A DNA stretch of 64,000 nucleotides from an uncultured Latescibacterota bacterium (GTDB taxonomy: Bacteria; Latescibacterota; UBA2968). Below, piece after piece: positions 51,517 to 59,520 of this stretch (position 1 is the stretch's first letter; the number at the start of each line of letters is the position of its first letter). The position numbers were made by a program, and so were the translations under genes. The stretch covers positions 2,494,394 through 2,558,393 of the forward strand of contig OY282377.1 in NCBI GenBank assembly GCA_958295785.1. The letters are read 5' to 3'. The notes beneath the pieces were generated by a model that worked only from the letters and a program-made list of their open reading frames with translations, searched no databases and was not told where the DNA came from.

Positions 51517-52626
51517 TTATCGAATCTCCATGTTGTATTTGATGGCCGTTTCGATCCGCTCGCTACCAAAGCCCACCGCGTTAATATCTTCTTGGACGCG
51601 ATCGAGGCGGTAGAATGCCAACGCTTGATGTCCCTGTTTTGCAAGCCCCCGGTGCGCTGCCCTGATACACTCGTCGCTGTGCGTGGTGGCAAATATCTGC
51701 ACATCAAATGATCGGGCCATGTCCATCAGGATGGAAAACACTTTTTCTTGCACAGTATGGTGCAAGCCGTTTTCGATCTCATCTATCAAGAGCAACCCGC
51801 CACGCGCCTCGCTCATCGACAATATGAGTCCGAGCATCCGGTTCAAGCCTTCGCCGAGCAATTGGACGGGGATGGGCCTGTTCATACCGTCTATATAGGC
51901 GTGAATGACGGGTATATTGTTGATCGCGATAAGCGTCAACCCCGTCAAGCGCGGTTCCAATAAACGCAAGAACCTCAGAATTTCAGCATCCTTTCTCTCC
52001 AACTGAAATTTTCCAAATCTCAACGCAATGGCTTGAAGGCTATCTCGGAGAACCGCTGGCATAAATATCGAATTGGTCCTATTGTGTACTGCTTGCCGTT
52101 CTTGGCGGATACTCTCACCCGTCAACGCAGCGCCAGGGGCAACCGCCATCTGCTCTGCAACCCACCATGCTCGGGACATGTATTTGCCATCGCTGCCATG
52201 TTGGTATCGAAACACGAGCTCAAATTCGCCTTCGGTTAGGGGCCGCGTCAATCGTTCTATGCTCGCCCTTTCCAAAGCATCGGCACGGATGGCATCGACC
52301 TGTTGGCGTTTCTGTAAATAGATCTCCAATTTTCGCGGATGGCTTCCCCAATCTCCTGATGCACTTATTTTGATGTGCGTACTCGTATCGAAGTTGCGAA
52401 AGATGTCTTGAAAAATCGTTTCAGGCCCAAGTGTTGGAAGACCCCTGAATGAATTTATTCTTTCACTCAATTCCGGGAGATCTGAACCCGCGAGCAACCA
52501 AAGTGCTTCGAGCAGAGCCGTTTTTCCCACCCCATTTTTCCCGCCAATCAGCGTCATCCGCCCAAGGCGTTCCAATGTGACCGACTCGAGATTGCGAAAA
52601 TTTGTTACGGTAAAACTCGTCAGCAT
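51517..52626 (-). CDS. OLD-like AAA/ABC ATPase
   Basis: A 369-residue ATPase of the OLD/AAA_15/AAA_21 kind. It starts MLTSFTVTNFRNLESVTLER. Walker A is LIGGKNGVGKTALLEALWLL near residue 27, the ABC-type signature is QLLGEGLNRMLGLIL near 255, Walker B is GGLLLIDEIENGLHH near 278, and the switch His is in FATTHSDECI near 310. It lacks a fused TOPRIM domain; that function is supplied by the next gene. The pair recalls split OLD-type systems such as PARIS. The role is inferred as sensing infection and activating the nuclease. Confidence 0.85.
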   Translation of the reverse strand: MLTSFTVTNFRNLESVTLERLGRMTLIGGKNGVGKTALLEALWLLAGSDLPELSERINSFRGLPTLGPETIFQDIFRNFDTSTHIKISASGDWGSHPRKLEIYLQKRQQVDAIRADALERASIERLTRPLTEGEFELVFRYQHGSDGKYMSRAWWVAEQMAVAPGAALTGESIRQERQAVHNRTNSIFMPAVLRDSLQAIALRFGKFQLERKDAEILRFLRLLEPRLTGLTLIAINNIPVIHAYIDGMNRPIPVQLLGEGLNRMLGLILSMSEARGGLLLIDEIENGLHHTVQEKVFSILMDMARSFDVQIFATTHSDECIRAAHRGLAKQGHQALAFYRLDRVQEDINAVGFGSERIETAIKYNMEIR

Positions 52627-52837
52627 GGGACATTCTCTTTTCGTCTTGGTGATGGTTTCAGAAGTTCATTTAGACTTGGGCTTGTTGCTAAATTAAGCAA
52701 AATCATCGCGGTGGGGCAAGCCCCAATTCTGGTCGCATCGCGGCTTCCCCTCGTCAGAGAGATTGACAAGGGGCGCGTTGACGCCTAATATTGTCGCGGT
52801 TTTGCGCGGGATCACATCTCTAACCAAAGGAATTTCG

Positions 52838-54184
52838 ATGCCCGAATCTCCCAATGTCATCCTCGTCTTTGGCGATCAGTGGCGCGCACAGGCGTTTGGT
52901 TATGCCGGCAACACCTGCGTGCAAACGCCCAACATCGACCGCCTCGCGTCTCAAAGCATCAATGCCTCGCACGCGGTTTCCGGGTGCTCGGTCTGTTGCC
53001 CGGCGCGTGCGTCTCTGCTCACGGGGCAATACCCCCTCACGCACGGCGTTTTTGTCAACGATGTCCACCTAAGCGACAGGGCCATCAGCCTTGCACACGC
53101 ATTCAAAAGCGCGGGCTACGACACCGCTTATGTCGGCAAATGGCACGTCAATGCAAATGGCCGATCCCAGTATATCCCGCCCGAAAATCGGCAGGGCTTT
53201 GACTACTGGAAAGTGCGGGAATGCACGCACAACTACAACCACTCCTTTTACTATGCCAATGACTCAGACGAAAAGCGCGTCTGGGAAGGATACGACGCCA
53301 TTGCGCAGACGCGGGATGTGCGAGACTACATTCAAAATCACAACGCGGAAAACCCCTTCCTCCTCGTGCTCTCGTGGGGGCCACCGCACGCGCCTTACGA
53401 AACCGCGCCCGAAAAATATCGCGCCATGTACCGCGCAGAAGACGTACCGCTGCGCCCCAATGTGCCGGCACAAGCCGAAGCAAACGCCCGAAAATGGATC
53501 GCGGGATACTACGGCCATTGCACCGCGCTCGACGACTGCATGGGCGATCTGCTCCAAACCCTCGACAACACGGGCAGGGCGGACAATACCCTCGTGCTCT
53601 TTTTTTCGGATCACGGCGATATGCTCGGCTCGCAGGGCAGCGCGAAAAAGCAACAGCCTTGGGACGAGTCCATTCGCATCCCCTTCTTGTTGCGTTGGCC
53701 CGCGCAATTTGGAACTGAAGGCCGCGAAATTGATGACCCCATTGACATACCCGACATCATGCCCACGCTTTTGGGCCTGTGTGGGATCGACATACCCGAC
53801 ACGGTTGAAGGCTTGGATTATTCGGCCTATCTCAACGGGGGCGACAATCCCTCTGATGGCGCGGCCCTTTTGCAATGCCCGCAGCCTTTTGGGCAGTGGA
53901 CGCGCGCACAAGGGGGGCGCGAATATCGCGGGCTTCGCACCCGGCAATACACGTATGTTCGCACCCTGGATGGCCCGTGGTTGCTCTACGACAACAACGC
54001 CGATCCCTTCCAGTTGAACAATCTCATCGACAACCCCAACTCTGCGGATTTGCGCCGCGAATTGGACAACGGGTTGCAACGCCGCCTCAATGCACAAAAC
54101 GACGCCTTTCTCCCCGGCGCGGCCTATATTGAACAGTGGGGATATACGGTCAATGAAACGGGCACAGTGCCTTATGCGAATTAG
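52838..54184 (+). CDS. Sulfatase, copy 2
   Basis: 448 residues, differing from copy 1 at Glu150, Asn244 and Ser257. The last gives the regular SDHGDMLG metal site, so this copy is the more normal one. The formylglycine Cys53 motif CCPAR is intact. Sulfate esters of sugars or small molecules are likely substrates, but none can be named. Beyond it lie DUF2237, an aldo/keto reductase and an Ldh2-type dehydrogenase in the same direction. Confidence 0.93.
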   Translation: MPESPNVILVFGDQWRAQAFGYAGNTCVQTPNIDRLASQSINASHAVSGCSVCCPARASLLTGQYPLTHGVFVNDVHLSDRAISLAHAFKSAGYDTAYVGKWHVNANGRSQYIPPENRQGFDYWKVRECTHNYNHSFYYANDSDEKRVWEGYDAIAQTRDVRDYIQNHNAENPFLLVLSWGPPHAPYETAPEKYRAMYRAEDVPLRPNVPAQAEANARKWIAGYYGHCTALDDCMGDLLQTLDNTGRADNTLVLFFSDHGDMLGSQGSAKKQQPWDESIRIPFLLRWPAQFGTEGREIDDPIDIPDIMPTLLGLCGIDIPDTVEGLDYSAYLNGGDNPSDGAALLQCPQPFGQWTRAQGGREYRGLRTRQYTYVRTLDGPWLLYDNNADPFQLNNLIDNPNSADLRRELDNGLQRRLNAQNDAFLPGAAYIEQWGYTVNETGTVPYAN

Positions 54185-54229
54185 CGAAACGGCGAAACGG
54201 TGTACAACTGCGTCAGCAGTTACATCGAC

Positions 54230-54257
54230 GGCCAGGCACAGGGGCCACGCCCCTACG
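54230..54257. repeat. 28-bp dispersed repeat, copy 13
   Basis: The same variant as copy 12, in the second sulfatase segment. Confidence 0.75.
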
Positions 54258-54317
54258 TCTCGATTTGGGGGGTGTCTGGGTCACTGACCACTAACTGCTT
54301 AACCTTTGGAGTGAACC

Positions 54318-54686
54318 ATGAATCGCGGAAAAAATGTTTTTGGCGAAGACCTCGTCGATTGTTGCACCGAGCCGATGACGGGATTTTTTCGAGACGGGTG
54401 TTGCCGCACGGGGCCGGGCGATCTGGGGTTGCACATCCTCTGCGCGGAAATGACCGAGGAATTTCTGGCTTTCTCCCGGGCTGCGGGCAATGACCTGAGC
54501 GCGCCCGTGCCGGAATATCGCTTTCCCGGCCTCAAACCCGGCGACCGCTGGTGTTTGTGCGTGCAACGCTGGGTCGAAGCGCTCAACGCAGGCGTTGCCC
54601 CGCCTGTTTTCCTTTCGGGCACGCACATCTCCACACTCGAATTTGTCGATATGGACGACCTCATCGCACACGCGCTGGACGATTGA
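54318..54686 (+). CDS. DUF2237 family protein
   Basis: Encodes 122 residues, full-length for the family. Marks are NVFGEDLVDCCTEPMTGFFR followed by DGCCRTGPGDLGLHILCAEM, then MTEEFLAFS, GLKPGDRWCLCVQRWVEA and APPVFLSGTHISTLEFV. The family has several conserved cysteines (CC, CC, WCLC) that could bind metal. No function is known. It shares direction and short spacing (43 bp) with the aldo/keto reductase gene downstream. Confidence 0.88.
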   Translation: MNRGKNVFGEDLVDCCTEPMTGFFRDGCCRTGPGDLGLHILCAEMTEEFLAFSRAAGNDLSAPVPEYRFPGLKPGDRWCLCVQRWVEALNAGVAPPVFLSGTHISTLEFVDMDDLIAHALDD

Positions 54687-54729
54687 CGACATTGCGCTTT
54701 GCTCTCTGCATTTCCCAAGGAGTTTACCC

Positions 54730-55662
54730 ATGTCCGATCTGCAAGTCCCCCGGCGTCGCTGGGGCAAAACCGAACTCTCCATCCCCGTGATCCCGTTTGG
54801 CACGCAGGGGTTTGGCAACCACTTTGGCCCCGTCACCGATACCGAAGCCGCGGACCTCATTCGGTTTGCCGTGGATATCGGCGTCAACCACTTCGATTGT
54901 GCGCGGTGTTATGGGGACTCCCTCCGCAAACTCGGCCTCGCCATCAAACAGGGCGTTGTCAGACGCGATGAACTCATCATCAGCGGGCGCGTCTGCTGTC
55001 ACAGCGCGGCACAATGGGGGGGATATGGCAGTGGCGATCCCAACTACACAGCCGAGCGCGTGCTCGCCGATGTGGAAGACCAACTCGGCATTTTGGGCAT
55101 CGACCACTTCGACGTGCTCTTCATCCACGACCCCGAAAACATCGAACCCACGCTCGCATCGGGGGGCACGCTCGAAGGCTTGGAAAAAGCGCGAGAGCGG
55201 GGATGGGTCAATTTCATCGGCTACGGCATGCGCCCCCACGACTTCCACCTCGCGCATATTGAATCCGGGCGCACCGATTGCTTCCTGTGTTTTGGCGATC
55301 ACAACCTCTTGCGGCAAACCATCGGCGACGACCTCTTGCCCGTTGCGGCCCAACGCGATTTGGGCGTGATGAACGGCTGGTCGATCAGGCGCGGCTATCT
55401 CACGGGCGTACCCGTTGAAAACTTCGTCCCCCGTGACCGCTGGCGAGACGACCACCACCGCGCGGAAACCATGCGCCTGTGGTGCGAAGAACGCGGTTAC
55501 AACCTGCTCGAACTCACCTTGCAATTTTCCATCCGCGAAACCCGCATCCACGGCAACCCCCTCGGCAGCCTCGACAAAGGCCAACTCACCGCCAACGTCC
55601 GCGCGGCATGTGCAACGGTTCCCGCCGAGGTGTTCGAAGCCTTTTTCGCTGCGGGGCTTTAG
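54730..55662 (+). CDS. Aldo/keto reductase
   Basis: A 310-residue AKR starting MSDLQVPRRRWGKTELSIPV. The barrel motifs are present: GVNHFDCARCYGDSLRKLG with the catalytic Tyr near residue 62, and VLFIHDPENIEPTLA with the His near 137. The usual catalytic Lys is replaced, because the strand reads ELIISGRVCC where most members have a TKV-type motif. That Arg may alter activity. The ATG at 54730 follows AAGGAG; upstream codons are in another frame of DUF2237. Confidence 0.85.
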   Translation: MSDLQVPRRRWGKTELSIPVIPFGTQGFGNHFGPVTDTEAADLIRFAVDIGVNHFDCARCYGDSLRKLGLAIKQGVVRRDELIISGRVCCHSAAQWGGYGSGDPNYTAERVLADVEDQLGILGIDHFDVLFIHDPENIEPTLASGGTLEGLEKARERGWVNFIGYGMRPHDFHLAHIESGRTDCFLCFGDHNLLRQTIGDDLLPVAAQRDLGVMNGWSIRRGYLTGVPVENFVPRDRWRDDHHRAETMRLWCEERGYNLLELTLQFSIRETRIHGNPLGSLDKGQLTANVRAACATVPAEVFEAFFAAGL

Positions 55663-55718
55663 GCATACAAAGCAGTGGTTCGTGGTTAGTCCCCATCCAG
55701 ACACCCCCAAAATCGAGA

Positions 55719-55746
55719 CGCAGGGGCGTGGCCCCTGTGCCCGCCC
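55719..55746. repeat. 28-bp dispersed repeat, copy 14
   Basis: Variant CGCAGGGGCGTGGCCCCTGT, between the reductase and dehydrogenase genes. Confidence 0.75.
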
Positions 55747-55805
55747 AAATGAATGTTCTGAGCGACAGTCGCCGATGACACAGCCTTGAGGAGACCCCGT
55801 CAACC

Positions 55806-56876
55806 ATGAAAATGCACACCTATCGACCCGCATATCTTCACGCGCTTACGAGACTTCTGTTTGAAGCGTCGGGCGCGACGTGCGAAATCGCACATATCGT
55901 CGCCAAAATTTTGGTCAACGCCAACCTCGCCGGGCACGATTCTCACGGCGTTCTCCGCATTCCAGTCTATCTCCGCCGCATATCTGAGGGCCTCATGGAT
56001 CCAGCGGCAGAACCCACAATCGTGCGCGAATCGACCACCACATTGGTCATTGATGGCAATCGGGGGCCGGGCCACTTCACGGCCTACCGCGCCCTCCACA
56101 AAGCCATGCAAAAAGCGCGAAGTGCTGAAATCTGCTCGGTTTCATTTACGCAAATTGAACACATCGGACGCTTGGGCGAATATGCCGAACTTGCCGCGCA
56201 CCAAGGGTTTGTCGGCATCAGCATGGTCGGCGTGGGATCGCCCAATGCCATGAAAGTCCTGCCCTTTGGCGGGAAAAAAGGCAGCTTGGGCACCAATCCC
56301 ATCGCCGTAGGCATTCCCACCGGCGACGAGACGCCCTTTGTCCTTGATGTCGCCACCTCAGCGGTCGCCGAGGGCAAACTTCAGGTTGCGCGGAGCAAAA
56401 ACCTGCCCATACCCGACCATCTCATTGTCGATAAAAACAACGCGCCATCAACCAATTCCCTCGATTTTTACGACGGAGGCTATCTGCGTACCTTTGCAGA
56501 ACACAAGGGATATGCGTTTTCCCTGTTCACTTGTTTGATGGGCCAACTTTCGGGAAACCGCGGTGAAGGCTCGCCTTCTGGAGGGGCTTTCATGCAGGTG
56601 ATTGACATCGGTGCATTCACAGACTTGGATCGTTATCAACAGGGCATCCGCGCATTCTTAAACGCGATGAAAACAACCGAACCCGCCGATGGCATAGACG
56701 AAGTTCAAGTGCCCGGCGAGTTTGAACATCGCAACCGCATACATCGCCTCAACCGCGGCATTGAAATACCCGACACCATCAACCGGCAAATTTTGGAATG
56801 GGCAGACCGCCTCGGGGTCTCGACAGACGACGCCATCGTCGAAAACCAAGACAACGCGCATTATTCTCGATCCTAA
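55806..56876 (+). CDS. Malate/L-lactate dehydrogenase family (Ldh_2) oxidoreductase
   Basis: A 356-residue NAD(P)-dependent enzyme of the Ldh_2 (YlbC/ureidoglycolate dehydrogenase) family. Conserved blocks are LAGHDSHGVLRIPVYLRRI near residue 42, FTQIEHIGRLGEYAELAA near 118, LGTNPIAVGIPTGDETPFVL followed by DVATS near 162, and FAEHKGYAFSLFTCLM near 230. It reduces or oxidises a 2-hydroxy acid; the exact acid is unknown. GAGGAGA precedes the ATG. The following IS begins 4 bp after the stop. Confidence 0.88.
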   Translation: MKMHTYRPAYLHALTRLLFEASGATCEIAHIVAKILVNANLAGHDSHGVLRIPVYLRRISEGLMDPAAEPTIVRESTTTLVIDGNRGPGHFTAYRALHKAMQKARSAEICSVSFTQIEHIGRLGEYAELAAHQGFVGISMVGVGSPNAMKVLPFGGKKGSLGTNPIAVGIPTGDETPFVLDVATSAVAEGKLQVARSKNLPIPDHLIVDKNNAPSTNSLDFYDGGYLRTFAEHKGYAFSLFTCLMGQLSGNRGEGSPSGGAFMQVIDIGAFTDLDRYQQGIRAFLNAMKTTEPADGIDEVQVPGEFEHRNRIHRLNRGIEIPDTINRQILEWADRLGVSTDDAIVENQDNAHYSRS

Positions 56877-56888
56877 TACTAAGAAGCC

Positions 56889-57296
56889 CTAACATAAAGA
56901 AATCAAGCGTCTGAAACAGAGGAGTGAACACCCGATGGAGAGGAACGCCTCATGGATGTCCGCTCTGCGCTCGTCGCGCACTCGCAGGCTGCGGAACTGA
57001 CGGAGCCAGGCCAGCGTCCGCTCAACGACCCACCGGTACACGCCCAACCCGCTGCCATGCTCTGCACCCCGTCGGGCGATCACCGGCGAGATGTAGCGCG
57101 CACGCAGGGCCTTCCGGTGTGCCCTCGAGTCATAGGCACGGTCTGCATACAGCCGTTGGGGTCTGCGACGCGGACGACCGCGTTTGCCTCTGACCGCGGG
57201 CACAGCGTCCACCCATGGCAACCATTGCGTCACATCTGGCCGGTTCGCCCCGGGCACAATCGCGGCCAGAGGCAGCCCGTTGGCATCGGTGATCAC
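56889..57296 (-). CDS. IS5/IS427-type transposase, second frame (orfB part)
   Basis: 135 residues counted from the GTG. The frame itself extends upstream to the junction near 57347, where it reads KTGPNPTDRRKPGRKHH, the classical IS5-type DDE entry. Further blocks are LYADRAYDSRAHRKALRARY and VYRWVVERTLAWLRQFRSLR with the final catalytic Glu. It has no good start of its own, so it is probably made as a fusion with the first frame by frameshifting. Confidence 0.85.
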   Translation of the reverse strand: MITDANGLPLAAIVPGANRPDVTQWLPWVDAVPAVRGKRGRPRRRPQRLYADRAYDSRAHRKALRARYISPVIARRGAEHGSGLGVYRWVVERTLAWLRQFRSLRVRDERRADIHEAFLSIGCSLLCFRRLISLC

Positions 57297-57333
57297 ATGA
57301 TGCTTACGCCCGGGCTTGCGGCGGTCTGTGGGA

Positions 57334-57699
57334 TTAGGCCCGGTTTTTCCCCCCAGCGCCTACCGCACGCAGGGAGGCACTGTCCACGCAGGCACGAGAC
57401 CCGTCCAAGGCGTCGGCCGCTCGCAGTTTGGACAACAGCAGATGATGAAGCCGCTCCCACACGCCGGCGTCATGCCATGCCTTCAGACGACGCCAGCAGG
57501 TCATCCCGGAACCCCACCCCATCTCTTGGGGCAACTGCTCCCATGGGATGCCGCTCTTCAGGACGAATAGCATGCCGGTCAACGCCTTGCGGTCATCAAT
57601 GCGCTTACGTCCGGGAAAGCGGAACCGTCTCGGCTTGGGAACCGGCAAAAGGGGGTGGCCCTTTTCCCAGAGTTCATCGCTCACGAGTGGTTTGGACAT
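57334..57699 (-). CDS. IS5/IS427-type transposase, first frame (orfA part)
   Basis: 121 residues starting MSKPLVSDELWEKGHPLLP, with GIPWEQLPQEMGWGSGMTCWRR and CVDSASLRAVGAGGKNRA, the DUF4096-like start of IS5 transposases with the first catalytic Asp. The ATG at 57699 follows GAGGAGGGA. At GGGGGGAAAAAC (near 57343-57354) the frame leaves the family. The orfB frame is reached by +1 (or -2) movement there. Either a programmed slip or a one-base change explains it. Confidence 0.85.
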   Translation of the reverse strand: MSKPLVSDELWEKGHPLLPVPKPRRFRFPGRKRIDDRKALTGMLFVLKSGIPWEQLPQEMGWGSGMTCWRRLKAWHDAGVWERLHHLLLSKLRAADALDGSRACVDSASLRAVGAGGKNRA

Positions 57700-57837
57700 C
57701 TGTCCCTCCTCGCCCGGTTGCAGATGCCGGGCATGTACGTTGTAAGGGTTGGGCTGAGGAGAAAATCGGCCTCTCACAAATCCATGTCAACGCTTTCTGT
57801 TAGGGCTTCTTAAAATCAAATGGGTATAACTGTCTGA

Positions 57838-57997
57838 AACGCGTATTAACCAGATGGCGCAGATGACGCGGATTGGGCGGCACCGGTAGGGCAGAACGTG
57901 CAGGGGGTGTAAAGGATGTAGCAGGTGCGGAGGACGCAGTGAGTGGCAGGGGGTGGGGTTAATCCGCGCAATCCCTAAATCCGCGACAATCCGCGAT
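57838..57997. repeat. ~10-bp period arrays and repeat-derived spacer
   Basis: A short tandem of ACCAGATGGCGCAGATGACG with GCGGATTGGGCGG at the left, and AATCCGCGCAATCCC / CGCGACAATCCGCG at the right (57959-57997). No gene is seen. This is the fourth location of the array family. Confidence 0.55.
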
Positions 57998-58019
57998 TCA
58001 GACAAGGGACTGACCGCTT

Positions 58020-58344
58020 GATGGCGGGAATGGGTGACGAACCACTTGACAGAGCGAGAGATATTGCAGATTATTTATTGATGTTACGCAGTTTGTCCAA
58101 TTCAAGCTGTAAGACGTGTTCTGCTTGTGGCGTGGTAAAAGTTGCCACAGCGTGAACGGGTCTTTGTTTGCGACTGTGGCTATGAAACTGACCGAGATTT
58201 GAACGCGGCCACAAACATTCATCGGGTTGGGATGTCAACCCTTGCAGGCGAAGATGTCAGATGGCTTGTTGCTTTTGCCGCACTCTTTGTTGATCGCACA
58301 ATCTCCTTAGAAGCCCCTTTGCTTCAGCAAGGGGAGTTCGTCAC
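58020..58344 (+). mobile_element. Relic of an IS200/IS605-type element with a tnpB tail
   Basis: The decayed 3' end of a TnpB gene is visible in two frames: SSCKTCSACGVVKVA up to a stop at 58151, then RERVFVCDCGYETDRDLNAA followed by TNIHRVG in the next frame (58142-58230), the zinc-finger and final Asp region of TnpB. A subterminal hairpin CCCC(T)TTGCT / AGCAAGGGG at 58314-58334 and a TTCGTCAC end follow, as at IS605 right ends. The left part of the element is missing. Confidence 0.7.
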
Positions 58345-58358
58345 TTGGTGGTATCCCC

Positions 58359-59288
58359 ATGGCAGAATACGATACGATTTCCAAACATTTGATTCAAACC
58401 TACCCTGCCGATTTCGTCCGCTTCACCCTCGGACGAGCCGATGTCGAAATCCGCGCAATCCTCGACCCCGAGATCCCTAGGGTTGAAACGCGCTTAACCG
58501 ATAGCCTGATTCGCGTGTGGATTGATGGCGAGGAGGTCTTGGTACACACGGAATTTCAAACCACCGACAGCAGGGATTCCCCCATGCCGATCCGCATGGC
58601 CAGCTATATCATCCGGCTCATTGAATACTATGGCCTGCCGGTCTATTCCCATGTGATCTACCTACGGCCCGATGCCGGGCGACGCGATGAAGGGCTTTAC
58701 CTCCAAAAGCATCCCGACTACCCAGTGGTGGTGCGCTATAAGGTGATTCGGCTGAACGAGATAGACGGGCAAGACATTGTTGAAGGTGATCATCCGGGTT
58801 TGCTTCCATTCGCGCCATTGATGAAGCGTCCTGCGGGGATGACTTCTGAGGAATGGTTGCGTCAGTGCATTCGCAGGACCGATGCCGTGTCGTTGGCGCA
58901 GGCCGAAAAGGCTAACTTTTTGGGCGGCTTGGCTGTATTAAGTGGGTTGGCGTATGATCCAAACACTATCACGAGTATCATTTCTCAGGAGGGTCTTATG
59001 GACGCGATTATGCGTGAATCATCGTTTGCCCAATACCTCAAGGAACTGGGCGTTAAACAAGGCATTGAGCAGGGCATTGAGCAGGGCATTGAGCAGGGCA
59101 TTGAGCAGGGCATCCAAGAGAGCATCCGAGAAGCGTTGGCGGTTCGCTTTGATGCGGGTGTGGCCGGCCAGTTCGCTGATCGCATTGCGGTCATCGACGA
59201 TTTGCAACGGCTCAAGCAGTTGCATCGTGCAGCAGTGCAAGTCAATAATCTGGCGGCATTTCAGCGCGTGTTGGATGCGGAGGCATGA
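58359..59288 (+). CDS. Rpn/YhgA-like PD-(D/E)xK nuclease family protein
   Basis: A 309-residue protein of the recombination-promoting nuclease/putative transposase group. The core around residues 30-70 (RADVEIRAILDPEIPRVETR, then VLVHTEFQTTDS) contains the Asp and the E-x-Q of the PD-(D/E)xK fold. MPIRMASYIIRLIEYYGLPV is typical of the family. Near residue 228 the sequence GIEQ is repeated four times (12-bp units GGCATTGAGCAG, 59068-59109), forming a helical linker. Function in DNA exchange is known for Rpn relatives. It begins 15 bp after the IS605 relic. Confidence 0.82.
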   Translation: MAEYDTISKHLIQTYPADFVRFTLGRADVEIRAILDPEIPRVETRLTDSLIRVWIDGEEVLVHTEFQTTDSRDSPMPIRMASYIIRLIEYYGLPVYSHVIYLRPDAGRRDEGLYLQKHPDYPVVVRYKVIRLNEIDGQDIVEGDHPGLLPFAPLMKRPAGMTSEEWLRQCIRRTDAVSLAQAEKANFLGGLAVLSGLAYDPNTITSIISQEGLMDAIMRESSFAQYLKELGVKQGIEQGIEQGIEQGIEQGIQESIREALAVRFDAGVAGQFADRIAVIDDLQRLKQLHRAAVQVNNLAAFQRVLDAEA

Positions 59289-59427
59289 CGCGATTTCCCG
59301 CTGAATGACAAGCGGAGCATTGCGTAACGTCAAATGTTCACTGAAATCAGCTTTGGGCTTTCAGCCCCACCTCGCCACCGCTGATTGCTTGTTTTGCTGA
59401 CCGCCAACCGCTGACAACGAAAAACAA

Positions 59428-59461
59428 AAGCCCGAGTTCCTTGCGAACCCGGGCTTGTTTT
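59428..59461 (+). terminator. Intrinsic terminator downstream of the Rpn-like gene
   Basis: Stem AAGCCCG(A)GTTC / GAAC(C)CGGGCTT with a CTTGC loop, then GTTTTGT. It lies 140 bp after the stop; the bases between hold no gene. Confidence 0.6.
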
Positions 59462-59520
59462 GTGACCCCTTGTCTGAATCAGGATAAACTTCTGTTGAAG
59501 TTGTACGCCGTTATTCAGGA

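Larger units (their letters stand above)
52674..54265. repeat. Duplicated sulfatase segment, copy 2 (1592 bp)
   Basis: Full-length form. It keeps the 32 bp, flanked by CATCGCGG repeats, that copy 1 lacks (region 52710-52743). Ends match copy 1. Confidence 0.95.
56881..57811. mobile_element. IS5-family element, IS427-type, 931 bp
   Basis: The ends are perfect 14-bp inverted repeats AAGAAGCCCTAACA (56881-56894) and its complement (57798-57811); one more A/T pair is symmetric outside. It carries two overlapping-phase transposase frames on the minus strand. The left flank TAATAC and the right flank AAAATCAAATGGGTATAA look like the two ends of the 444-bp element, so the IS sits in a remnant of that element. 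A 114-bp deleted relative lies at 59758-59871. Confidence 0.9.

Noticed and set aside
42205-54265. The double rhodanese/sulfatase as a pure assembly error
   Set aside because: The copies differ at several bases and by a 32-bp gap, and each joins different unique DNA, so a simple duplicated contig is unlikely. A chimera of two strains is not excluded and is listed as a check.
59068-59109. CRISPR-like short repeat array
   Set aside because: The 12-bp units have no spacers and are in frame inside the Rpn-like gene.
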